From Gammaproteobacteria bacterium (GTDB taxonomy: Bacteria > Pseudomonadota > Gammaproteobacteria > Enterobacterales > Alteromonadaceae): a DNA stretch of 7,314 nucleotides. Both the position numbers and the translations under genes were made by a program. The stretch's first letter is position 1, and every line of letters begins with the position of its first letter. Under the pieces are notes generated by a model. It was not told where the DNA came from, made no database searches, and saw only the letters and a program-made list of their open reading frames with translations. The stretch is taken from positions 1,663-8,976 of the forward strand of contig JAMCWV010000035.1 in assembly GCA_023481025.1 (NCBI GenBank). Direction: 5' to 3'. Shown in pieces: positions 1 to 6,241 of the stretch.

Positions 1-831
1 GCGACCACTGACTAAGTCAGCTGTACGATAAAACACTTGGCCCTTGAGGGTATACTCTGAGGTTAATCCGTAGCTCGAGGTAAAACCATAAACCTCTTGT
101 TTACCCGTCGCCATACCGTCGGCGTGCTGATAAAACAAAGCGTGGTTCCAACGCTCAAACTTGCGCATCAGTGCCAAGCGAAACGCCTCAAGATTGGCTT
201 GGTCTGGACGACTTTGCGACTCATAACCGGCGATGGCGGTCCACTCATTGCGTTGATACGTCACTGAGGTGCTGTACGCATCATGTTCATTGTCAGTGGT
301 CGCTCCGCTGAGTTCGTGAGTTCCGTAATGCACCATGACAGTAACATTGTTCCATGTCGGCGTGGTGTAATGTAAACCGCTTTTAAAGCGTTTGTCGAAA
401 TGCATTTCACCACTGCGAGTGATATTACGCGCTTCACCGACTTGGTCTCGGAACTGCTCGACCGCATTAATAATACGCTTCACCGGCGTGTCATAGTAAC
501 CAGCTCGGAGCGTGCCCCAGTCACCGCGAACACCAACAAACGTATTGCGCGCTGTAATCGTGCTGCTCCCCTCAGAGACATCAATACCACGTTCAATTTG
601 GCCGATAAGCTGCAGTTGGTCGTCAATTCTATAATCCAACGTCAGTCCCAATCGACTGCTGTTATTGGAGACGTTTAATCCGCCTTCTTCACCGTCATAG
701 AGATAGTCACTCGAGACGTGAAGGCGCCCATAAAAGCCGATGTCTGGATCGCTGGCGACTGCAGTGTGACTCGCAAGCAACAAGCATAAGGGTAGTGATG
801 CGTAAAGCGTTTGACGTGTATTTCCAAGCAT
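1..831 (-). CDS. General porin, Gram-negative type (partial, 3' end outside window)
   Basis: This is the N-terminal 277 codons of an outer-membrane beta-barrel porin, read without a stop to the left edge. It would form a passive channel for small hydrophilic solutes. The ATG is at 831-829, with a weak GGA ribosome-binding site 8 nt upstream. Residues 1-26 form a Sec signal peptide: a basic start, a hydrophobic stretch around residues 12-20, and an A-V-A cleavage site before S27. The mature protein opens with GFYGRLHVSSDY (32-43), a typical first porin strand. Then come a strand with SSRLGLTLDYRI (58-69), LQLIGQIERG (73-82) and RNTFVGVRGDWGTLRAGYYDTP (residues 95-116), which is the conserved block before loop L3 in the porin_4/OmpC-like group. 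Alternating hydrophobic and polar residues continue to the edge. Family members are usually 320-400 residues, so roughly a quarter is missing. The substrate cannot be read from the sequence. The gene is transcribed divergently from the sensor gene at 955. Confidence 0.88.
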   Translation of the reverse strand, partial: MLGNTRQTLYASLPLCLLLASHTAVASDPDIGFYGRLHVSSDYLYDGEEGGLNVSNNSSRLGLTLDYRIDDQLQLIGQIERGIDVSEGSSTITARNTFVGVRGDWGTLRAGYYDTPVKRIINAVEQFRDQVGEARNITRSGEMHFDKRFKSGLHYTTPTWNNVTVMVHYGTHELSGATTDNEHDAYSTSVTYQRNEWTAIAGYESQSRPDQANLEAFRLALMRKFERWNHALFYQHADGMATGKQEVYGFTSSYGLTSEYTLKGQVFYRTADLVSGR

Positions 832-872
832 GGGAATCGTCCAATTCAGAGCAAGAAAGTCGATATGAATGA

Positions 873-880
873 ATTATAAT
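873..880. promoter_or_regulatory. Symmetric -10-like octamer in the porin/sensor divergent region
   Basis: The octamer ATTATAAT is its own reverse complement, so a perfect TATAAT reads on the minus strand (873-878) and on the plus strand (875-880). On the minus strand it lies 42 bp from the porin ATG. A 3/6 -35 match (ATTTCA) sits 17 bp upstream of it, which is a plausible porin promoter. On the plus strand the start site would leave a leader of about 70 nt before the GTG at 955, and no good -35 is visible. Use for the porin is more likely than use for the sensor gene. Confidence 0.45.
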
Positions 881-895
881 CGACTGTCTTCTATT

Positions 896-911
896 TGAAA
901 TAAATATTTCA
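896..911. promoter_or_regulatory. Perfect inverted repeat, candidate operator
   Basis: TGAAATAAATATTTCA consists of two perfect 7-bp arms (896-902 and 905-911) around a central AA. It lies between the divergent porin and sensor genes and overlaps the expected -35 region of the minus-strand porin promoter, where a dimeric repressor or activator could act. It does not match the Fur, ArgR, CRP or LexA consensus, so the regulator is unknown. AT-rich palindromes of this length can also occur by chance. Confidence 0.35.
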
Positions 912-954
912 TATTAAACTGTTTTCACGCAGACAACAGAGGGCTGTAAAGTGT

Positions 955-2100
955 GTGCATTGGTTGCATAATTCCAATAAACTGAAGTTTGAGAATATCT
1001 CGCTTTTGTCATTGGAGTGCCGATTCTTGTCGAACGCAACTGACCCAGCACAATTTCAGCCACAAAACAGCATCAGTCGGGTGTTATTGACCAGTGTGCT
1101 GGCCGTCTATTTTTTGCTCACCCTCATGATCACCGCGGTGCAAGTTGGTCTTGAATACAACAACACGCGCAGCAGTCTTTTAAACGATATTCGCCATCAA
1201 CACCATACGTTTGCAGCGAGCTTCGCGCGCGCCATGTGGGAATTTAATACCCCACAGGCTGAGTCTTTAGCCATGGGCATGACCAATATTCCTTCTATTA
1301 GCGGCATTATCTTGCGCGATGATCAAGGCAATGTGGTCTACAGCGGCGGTCGAGTGGTTTCCGAAGAACGATTGAAACAGATGTCCGACATCGGGGGCGT
1401 GATCGAGCATCAAGGCGTCTTTGGTTACTTTAGTCCGTTAGTTTGGGAGTTTGCCGGCGGCTCACAAATGGTGGGCGATGTCACCTTATTCTCCAGTCGC
1501 GAAATCACCATTGAACGGCTCAAACCTAGTCTCATGGTGTTGGTCTTTGCTGCTGTCATCAAGAGCTCACTACTCATTATTCTGTTCACCTTAGCCTTTC
1601 GCCTCTTTCTTAAACGACCATTTGCGCAGCTCATTGAACAAATTCGACAATTTAACCCCGATGATCCAGAAGGCTCGCAAATCCATTTGCCGAAAGGCCA
1701 AGCGAATGAGTTTACCTTGCTGGAGATCACCTACAACCGTCTCCTCCAGCGCCTACGTTTACATCAAGAGGAACGCGAAGTCACCCAACGTGAAGTGTCT
1801 GATTTGAACCGGCGACTCGACGAACAAAACAGTCAGCTCGAGCGTGAAATCACCGAAAAAACGCTTGGCATTAGTCAGCTGATGCTCGATCTCGAACAGC
1901 GTCGAGCAGTTGGCATTAGTCAGCTGATGCTCGATCTCGAACAGCGTCGAGCAGCCCTGCAAAGCAGGCAAGACGCATTAGAAGAAGAAATTCGTCAATG
2001 CCGTTTCGCTGCATCGAAATTAAAACAACGCAACCTTGAGTTAGAACAGGCGTTGCAATTCAGCCAAAACAATACGAAAAGAACTCGAAACCAAGACTAA
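955..2100 (+). CDS. Membrane sensor-like protein: TM, periplasmic domain, TM, HAMP-like, coiled coil, no output domain
   Basis: This 381-residue inner-membrane protein resembles the input half of sensor kinases and diguanylate cyclases. A cytoplasmic N-terminus of about 42 residues leads to TM1 (about 43-65). A periplasmic segment (about 66-190) contains AMWEFNTPQ (93-101) and a SISGIILRDDQGNVVYSGG strand region (114-132), a pattern I associate with two-TM sensor modules. TM2 is at about 193-217. A HAMP-like linker (about 218-268) is followed by a highly charged, Gln/Glu/Arg-rich coiled coil to about residue 368. No H-box, ATP-binding domain, GGDEF, EAL, PAS or methyl-accepting tip is present, so the signalling output is missing or supplied by a partner. 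Translation starts at GTG 955, with GAGGG at 939-943, 11 nt upstream. TTG codons at 1006, 1012 and 1027 would give shorter forms that keep TM1. An in-frame 45-bp tandem duplication lies in the coiled coil. The gene is followed 50 bp later by rdgC. I do not recognise a named orthologue. Confidence 0.75.
   Translation: MHWLHNSNKLKFENISLLSLECRFLSNATDPAQFQPQNSISRVLLTSVLAVYFLLTLMITAVQVGLEYNNTRSSLLNDIRHQHHTFAASFARAMWEFNTPQAESLAMGMTNIPSISGIILRDDQGNVVYSGGRVVSEERLKQMSDIGGVIEHQGVFGYFSPLVWEFAGGSQMVGDVTLFSSREITIERLKPSLMVLVFAAVIKSSLLIILFTLAFRLFLKRPFAQLIEQIRQFNPDDPEGSQIHLPKGQANEFTLLEITYNRLLQRLRLHQEEREVTQREVSDLNRRLDEQNSQLEREITEKTLGISQLMLDLEQRRAVGISQLMLDLEQRRAALQSRQDALEEEIRQCRFAASKLKQRNLELEQALQFSQNNTKRTRNQD
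1865..1954 (+). repeat. Exact 45-bp tandem duplication within the sensor gene coiled coil
   Basis: Two identical 45-bp units, 1865-1909 and 1910-1954, abut with no mismatch. Each adds 15 codons, so the reading frame is kept and GISQLMLDLEQRRA appears twice (residues 305-318 and 320-333). Perfect identity, including third codon positions, points to a recent duplication by replication slippage or recombination rather than an old selected protein repeat. Fifteen residues is two heptads plus one, so the copy shifts the coiled-coil register unless that stretch packs with a 15-residue periodicity. Confidence 0.97.
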
Positions 2101-2114
2101 ATATTCGGTATGAT
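2085..2114 (+). promoter_or_regulatory. Possible rdgC promoter
   Basis: TATGAT (2109-2114) matches the -10 consensus at 5 of 6 positions. TCGAAA (2085-2090) matches the -35 at 4 of 6, with an 18-bp spacer. Transcription would begin near 2121, giving a leader of about 30 nt before the rdgC ATG. The -35 overlaps the last codons of the sensor gene. The match is modest, and read-through from the sensor gene is an alternative because no terminator is visible between them. Confidence 0.3.
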
Positions 2115-2150
2115 GTCGGATTAATTTGGAATCATCGAGAGTTGTAGTGC

Positions 2151-3062
2151 ATGTGGTTTAAGAATTTACGCGTTTACCAATTTACCCAACCATTCACTTG
2201 GGCAGAAGATGCTGAAAAACAACTGGAGGAACGTCGTTTTTCTCCGTGCGCCCGTCATGAGCCAATGAGCTTTGGCTGGGTGTCGCCGTTGAATGACGAA
2301 GAGGCTCCGTTAGTTCTTCAAGTTGGGCAGCATTTATTACTTTGCGCACGGAAAGAAGAAAAAGTGATGCCCGCCAGCGCGGTGCAGATTGAATTGGATG
2401 CAGTTCGCGAAGCTTACCTACAAGAACATGCCCGCCCGATGCCGCGCAAAGAACTGCAAGCGACGAAGGAAGACGTCGTTCAGCGCTTATTACCGCAGGC
2501 TCTGAGTCGACATTCGGTGATTTGGTTAATGATCGATTTAGAGGCACAGCGAGTGCTCGTCGACGCCTCGAGTGCGAGTCGTGCCGAAGAAGTCACGGCT
2601 CTGCTGCGTAGCTGTTTAGGCTCGTTACCGATTCGACCTTGGGGCCCAGAGAACTCGGCAGAATTCTTTTTTACCGACTGGTTAAAATCGAAGCAGTCAC
2701 CACCGCCGTTCGAGCTGGGTACCGATGCTGAACTGCGTGGTCAGGGTGAAGAAGAGAGCGTCGTCAAGCTTAAAGATCACGACTTAACCAGTGACGAAAT
2801 CAGCTTGCATTTAGAACACAATAAACTGTGTTTGCAGTTAGGCTTAAATTGGGGCGAACGAATTAGTTTCATGCTCACGCACGACTATGCGATTAAACGC
2901 ATTCGCTTCCTCGACGTGATCAAAGACGCCCGTGATGCAGACGAGACCGAAACGCGTGCTGAGCAGTTAGATGCCGACTTCGCCATCATGAGTCAAGAGT
3001 TTCAACAGCTGCTCAACCAGCTTAATGCTATACTAACCGACGCATCGGCTACAGGAGAGTAA
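2151..3062 (+). CDS. rdgC: Recombination-associated protein RdgC
   Basis: The protein has 303 residues, the same length as E. coli RdgC. It begins with MWFKNLRVYQFTQPF, the characteristic RdgC N-terminus. Other family-like blocks are FSPCARHEPMSFGWVSPL (30-47), LLLCARKEEKVMPASAV (62-78) and SFMLTHDYAIKRIRFLDVI towards the C-terminus. In E. coli, RdgC is a nucleoid-associated protein that forms a ring-shaped dimer around double-stranded DNA, limits RecA-promoted strand exchange, and becomes important when recombination or replication restart is impaired. It acts in the cytoplasm on the chromosome. The ATG at 2151 has GAGAG at 2137-2141, 9 nt upstream. The stop codon is 6 bp before srmB, whose ribosome-binding site lies inside the last rdgC codons, so the two genes are probably co-transcribed and may be translationally coupled. 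Nothing looks truncated. Confidence 0.96.
   Translation: MWFKNLRVYQFTQPFTWAEDAEKQLEERRFSPCARHEPMSFGWVSPLNDEEAPLVLQVGQHLLLCARKEEKVMPASAVQIELDAVREAYLQEHARPMPRKELQATKEDVVQRLLPQALSRHSVIWLMIDLEAQRVLVDASSASRAEEVTALLRSCLGSLPIRPWGPENSAEFFFTDWLKSKQSPPPFELGTDAELRGQGEEESVVKLKDHDLTSDEISLHLEHNKLCLQLGLNWGERISFMLTHDYAIKRIRFLDVIKDARDADETETRAEQLDADFAIMSQEFQQLLNQLNAILTDASATGE
3053..3059 (+). promoter_or_regulatory. srmB ribosome-binding site inside the rdgC 3' end
   Basis: AGGAGAG, a strong Shine-Dalgarno match, ends 9 nt before the srmB ATG at 3069 and directly precedes the rdgC TAA. It fixes the srmB start and implies that ribosomes finishing rdgC pass over it. Confidence 0.8.
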
Positions 3063-3068
3063 GACCAA

Positions 3069-4319
3069 ATGACGCCTGATTGGGATTCCCTTGAACTCGA
3101 ACCAGAACTGGTTAATATCCTCCTGGATCTTGGCTTAAAGAAGCCGACGACCATTCAACAAGATGTTATTCCACTCGCATTGGAAGGTCGTGATGTATTA
3201 GCTTCATCACCCACAGGCACAGGCAAAACCTTAGCTTTCGTCTTGCCCATTATTCAGCATCTTGTCGATTTCCCGCGGAAAAATCCGGGGCATGCGCGCG
3301 TACTTATTCTTGCTCCCACCCGAGAGCTTGCCGAGCAGACGGGTAAAATCACCGAGCAGCTTTGTGCGGCTGTTGATCTAAGCTGCCTGACGATTACCGG
3401 CGGGGTTAATTTCGGTAGCCATACCGGTGCTTTAAAGCAAAATTTAGATATCATCATTGCCACGCCAGGGCGCTTACTTGATTACCTTGGCGAGGAAAAA
3501 TTCAGTGCCGAAGAGCTAGAAATTCTTGTCCTTGATGAAGCCGATCGGATGTTGGATATGGGCTTCAAAGAACCAGTACAACAGATCATGAATGAGGCTG
3601 TGTATCTTAAGCAGCGTCTGTTGTTTTCAGCGACGACTGATAGTCATACGCTGGCGAAGTTCAGTACCCAAGTACTCAATGACCCAGCATTGATTAATGT
3701 CGACCCGCCTAAACGTGAGCGTGGCAAAATTCTGCAACGCATGTACGTTGCTGACACCCTCGAGCATAAGCAACAACTTTTGCTGCAACTGTTACGCGAA
3801 TACAACGGTCGTATCCTTGTGTTCGTGCGAAAACGTGAACGTGCGCATGAACTCGCGCAGTTTATCAGCGCACAAGGCTATGGTGCCGCAGCGTTAGAAG
3901 GCGGATTGCCACAAGACGAGCGTCAAAAGCGGATTCAATCGTTTCACAGTATTCGCCAACGAATTCTGGTTGCCACCGACGTCGCTGCACGTGGGCTAGA
4001 TATCCCTGATGTTGAGTTAGTGGTGAATTTCGATCTGCCTCGCAAAGGCGATACCTTCCTGCATCGTACTGGCCGTACTGGTCGCGCGGGTAAGAAAGGT
4101 ACCGCAATTTCCTTGGTCGAAGCGCATGACGCCGAAAACCTTGGCCGCATTGAACGCTACTTAGGCGAACGGTTAGAACGTCGCGTGATTCAAGAATTGA
4201 AGCCAAAGTTCAAGTTCCCGGATCCACATAAAAAACCGGCGAAAAAGAAAAAGAAGAAGAAAGACAAAAAATCGAAAAAAGCTGAAAAAGTAGGCTCAAT
4301 CAAAAAACGTCGCGATTAG
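3069..4319 (+). CDS. srmB: DEAD-box ATP-dependent RNA helicase SrmB
   Basis: This 416-residue DEAD-box helicase has the complete motif set: Q motif around PTTIQ (26-30), motif I SSPTGTGKT (46-54), Ia PTRELA (83-88), Ib TPGR (132-135), II DEAD (156-159), III SAT (187-189), IV ILVFVRK (249-255), V ATDVAARGLD (302-311) and VI HRTGRTGRAG (332-341). Assignment to SrmB rather than RhlE, DeaD or DbpA rests on HLVDFPRK (64-71), LEHK (231-234), FVRKRERAHELA (252-263) and KGTAISLVEAHD (343-354), which closely follow E. coli SrmB. SrmB uses ATP to remodel 23S rRNA early in assembly of the large ribosomal subunit, working with proteins L4 and L24 in E. coli. The C-terminal 30 residues (about 387-415) are almost all Lys with some Arg, forming a basic RNA-binding tail that is shorter than in E. 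coli. A strong ribosome-binding site lies in the end of rdgC. The last codons form the left arm of a terminator hairpin. Confidence 0.95.
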   Translation: MTPDWDSLELEPELVNILLDLGLKKPTTIQQDVIPLALEGRDVLASSPTGTGKTLAFVLPIIQHLVDFPRKNPGHARVLILAPTRELAEQTGKITEQLCAAVDLSCLTITGGVNFGSHTGALKQNLDIIIATPGRLLDYLGEEKFSAEELEILVLDEADRMLDMGFKEPVQQIMNEAVYLKQRLLFSATTDSHTLAKFSTQVLNDPALINVDPPKRERGKILQRMYVADTLEHKQQLLLQLLREYNGRILVFVRKRERAHELAQFISAQGYGAAALEGGLPQDERQKRIQSFHSIRQRILVATDVAARGLDIPDVELVVNFDLPRKGDTFLHRTGRTGRAGKKGTAISLVEAHDAENLGRIERYLGERLERRVIQELKPKFKFPDPHKKPAKKKKKKKDKKSKKAEKVGSIKKRRD

Positions 4320-4330
4320 CGACGTTTTTT
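4302..4330. terminator. Bidirectional intrinsic terminator between srmB and the VanZ-like gene
   Basis: The sequence reads A6-CGTCGC (4302-4313), loop GATTA (4314-4318), GCGACG-T6 (4319-4330). The GC-rich 6-bp stem followed by six T residues terminates plus-strand srmB transcripts. The mirror-image A/T tracts make the same structure on the minus strand, 7 nt after the stop codon of the convergent VanZ-like gene. The left arm and loop encode the last SrmB residues and most of its TAG stop codon. Confidence 0.88.
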
Positions 4331-4337
4331 ATTTGCC

Positions 4338-4697
4338 TTAGGTCCGTAATATACGCCGCCGACGCGGCCACAATACGAGTAACCGCAACAAGTAGAAGCT
4401 CGCCGCTCCGGCCATATCGGCGACCACATCCCAAACATCAGCGCCGCGACCCGGCACATAATGCTGTACGACTTCAATGACTATCCCATAAATGAGCAAT
4501 AACGTAAGGCCAAGCAATACGCGCGGCCGAAACGCTAAGTGTAACGAACCAGCAAGAATAAAGAACAACGCGAAATGCGCGACTTTATCGGCGTGCGCAA
4601 AACGGGAAACCTGAGCTGGCGTCGGCGGCGACTGTATCAGAAACAAAATCGATATACTTACCAACACAAGTACAAATGTGATTCGCCAAAATCGCAA
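4338..4697 (-). CDS. VanZ-like family small membrane protein
   Basis: This 119-residue integral membrane protein has an N-terminal hydrophobic segment (about 7-22), then ADKVAHFALFFILAGSLHLAF (36-56), a third segment (about 60-76), and a last one (about 92-109) before the Arg-rich end WPRRRRILRT. The motifs DKVAHF, YGIVIEVVQHYVPGRGADVWDVVADMAG (residues 70-97) and the spacing between them are the VanZ-like signature: His-Phe, Glu-x-x-Gln, Pro-Gly-Arg and Asp before a Gly. The family is named after VanZ, a teicoplanin-resistance accessory protein of enterococci. Chromosomal proteobacterial members have no established function, and nothing here suggests antibiotic resistance. The start is TTG at 4697-4695, supported by GAGGA at 4709-4705, 7 nt upstream; no in-frame ATG lies between the upstream stop and this TTG. 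It begins 25 nt after the thiI stop and is probably co-transcribed with thiI, ending at the shared terminator. Confidence 0.82.
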   Translation of the reverse strand: MRFWRITFVLVLVSISILFLIQSPPTPAQVSRFAHADKVAHFALFFILAGSLHLAFRPRVLLGLTLLLIYGIVIEVVQHYVPGRGADVWDVVADMAGAASFYLLRLLVLWPRRRRILRT

Positions 4698-4704
4698 CTG
4701 CTGA

Positions 4705-4709
4705 TCCTC
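4705..4709 (-). promoter_or_regulatory. Ribosome-binding site that fixes the TTG start of the VanZ-like gene
   Basis: GAGGA on the minus strand lies 7 nt before TTG at 4697-4695. An in-frame stop at 4719-4721 leaves only eight codons upstream, none an ATG, GTG or TTG, so the TTG is the best supported start. Confidence 0.6.
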
Positions 4710-4722
4710 TTTGCTAATTCAT

Positions 4723-6186
4723 TTAAGGTCTTTCAAAAATTGCGACGCGGTCGAATCCTTGCTCCTGCAGCTGCACCGCTTGCAAGCGACTCATCACACC
4801 CTGATCACAATACAAAAAATAGGCTTTGGATTTGTCTAGCATATCCTGTTTACTGGCCAAACGGAAAAAGGGAATGTGTAAAACTTTGTGTCCGGGCACC
4901 TCGAGTGGAGAATCTTCCTGCTCTTCGTCGCGACGCACGTCGACAATAACCGCATCGGCCGGTAAGGTTTCACTCGAACGAATAACAGGCGGTCCAAGCG
5001 TGTCCTGTTGTGCCGAGTGTGCATCGCGGATGTCGATGACACGACATTGGGCTACTGCGTTCGCAATTAATGCATCCGGTAATACCGTTTGCTCGGTTGC
5101 TGCGATCACTTCTGGCCGCACTTTTACCGAGGGTTGCTTTGAAATAACGCCGCAATACTCAGGAACCGCAGCACTCAAAGCTTCGACACCGATTGCTCGC
5201 GCACAATCAACGATCATTTGTTTATCTTGAACAATTAACGGGCGCAGAATCAATGCGTCGGTTGATTGATCAATTAATTGCAAATTGCTCAATGTCTGAC
5301 TGGAAACTTGACCGACCGCTTCACCGGTAACGATCGCCTGAGCGTTCAGTCGCTGGGCGACTTGCCCGGCTGCACGCATCATCGCCCGCTTCAATAGCAC
5401 GCCCAAGGTGCCTTGATCGCCTGCTTCGAGAATCTGGGCGACGACCTCACTAAAATCCACCGTAACAAATTTGACCGCATGGGTTTTTGAGTATTTTTCC
5501 CATAAGAAGTAGGCAATTTCACGCACAGCGACTTCATGAGCATCTGCACCCAAGTTAAAAAAGCAAAAATGCGTGCGAGCACCGCGGCGAATCATTTGAA
5601 AACTAGCCACTGCTGAATCAAACCCACCGGACATCAGAGACAGCACTGTTTCTTGAGTCGGTAACGGAAAGCCACCAAGTCCTGGGAAACGTTGTTGCAC
5701 CAAAGAAACCTGATCCTCGATCACATGAATGACGAGCTCTTCCTGCGGATTCTTCAACTGAACCTTGGTATCTGCCACCCGGGCCCGAATTCCGCCGCCC
5801 AAATAAACAGCCATATCCATGGATGAAAACTCATGGCGACCTTTTCGCTTGACGCGAACAGCAAATGTCTTGCCTTGCAGCCGTTGCGTTTGCAGCGGTA
5901 GCATCCACTCCAATAACTCGGCGAAATCGGTCAACGGGTGCTCAACAACTTGCTCAAAATAAGCAATACCGGGGATTTGGCCTAAATGACGAATGGTCGC
6001 TGCAGTGAGTTGTGGTTCGTCATCGTGATGCACTTCAATCCGGTCCCAGTGATTACGGACACGCATCGATGCATGCAAAGGTTTAAGCAAAGTGCGGATA
6101 TTTCCGGTCAGCACTTTGAGATGACGTTGGCGCACCGATTTACTCTTAATTGTAATTTCGGCATGCAAGCGGACGATAAATTTCAT
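4723..6186 (-). CDS. thiI: tRNA 4-thiouridine synthase / sulfurtransferase ThiI
   Basis: ThiI adenylates U8 of tRNAs and transfers persulfide sulfur, received from IscS, to make 4-thiouridine. In enterobacteria its rhodanese domain also supplies sulfur to ThiS for thiamine thiazole synthesis. The 487 residues (E. coli has 482) show an N-terminal ferredoxin-like region starting MKFIVRLHAEITIKS, a THUMP domain (about 80-165), a PP-loop ATPase domain with SGGFDS (186-191), and a rhodanese domain (about 408-487). The rhodanese loop CDQGVMSR (460-467) carries the presumed catalytic Cys460, and Cys345 in EYCGVISK is the conserved partner cysteine, so both activities appear intact. The ATG at 6186-6184 aligns with the family N-terminus and has GGGGA 4 nt upstream. 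An in-frame ATG at 6255 would add 23 residues, but it lies upstream of the likely -10 at 6233-6238. The gene is divergent from xseB and followed closely by the VanZ-like gene. Confidence 0.97.
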   Translation of the reverse strand: MKFIVRLHAEITIKSKSVRQRHLKVLTGNIRTLLKPLHASMRVRNHWDRIEVHHDDEPQLTAATIRHLGQIPGIAYFEQVVEHPLTDFAELLEWMLPLQTQRLQGKTFAVRVKRKGRHEFSSMDMAVYLGGGIRARVADTKVQLKNPQEELVIHVIEDQVSLVQQRFPGLGGFPLPTQETVLSLMSGGFDSAVASFQMIRRGARTHFCFFNLGADAHEVAVREIAYFLWEKYSKTHAVKFVTVDFSEVVAQILEAGDQGTLGVLLKRAMMRAAGQVAQRLNAQAIVTGEAVGQVSSQTLSNLQLIDQSTDALILRPLIVQDKQMIVDCARAIGVEALSAAVPEYCGVISKQPSVKVRPEVIAATEQTVLPDALIANAVAQCRVIDIRDAHSAQQDTLGPPVIRSSETLPADAVIVDVRRDEEQEDSPLEVPGHKVLHIPFFRLASKQDMLDKSKAYFLYCDQGVMSRLQAVQLQEQGFDRVAIFERP

Positions 6187-6203
6187 GGATTCCCCAGCGA
6201 CGA

Positions 6204-6234
6204 GCAAAATAAAGCGCAAAATAAAGCGCAAAAT
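6204..6234. repeat. 12-bp tandem repeat (about 2.6 copies) in the thiI leader
   Basis: GCAAAATAAAGC occurs at 6204-6215 and identically at 6216-6227, followed by a partial copy GCAAAAT at 6228-6234. The array lies between the thiI -10 element and its ribosome-binding site, so it spans the likely transcription start and most of the short 5' leader. The partial copy supplies the first bases of the -10. It looks like a slippage-prone array. No strong hairpin forms. Confidence 0.85.
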
Positions 6235-6241
6235 TATAGCA
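6233..6241 (-). promoter_or_regulatory. Extended -10 promoter for thiI
   Basis: On the minus strand TGCTATAAT is a perfect extended -10 (TGn followed by TATAAT at 6238-6233). No good -35 is present at the usual distance, which is acceptable for extended -10 promoters. Transcription would start near 6226, giving a leader of about 40 nt to the thiI ATG. Confidence 0.6.

Noticed and set aside
400..678. A 92-codon plus-strand open frame opposite the porin
   Set aside because: The minus strand encodes a convincing porin with signal peptide and strand motifs. The plus frame has no recognisable features.
2101..2150. A frameshifted continuation of the sensor gene into a kinase domain
   Set aside because: Only 50 bp separates the sensor stop from the well-supported rdgC start, leaving no room for an output domain in any frame.
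4575..5230. Plus-strand open frames opposite the VanZ-like gene and the thiI rhodanese region
   Set aside because: Both are antisense to strongly supported genes, and their translations are Ser/Arg/Cys-rich without any family motif.
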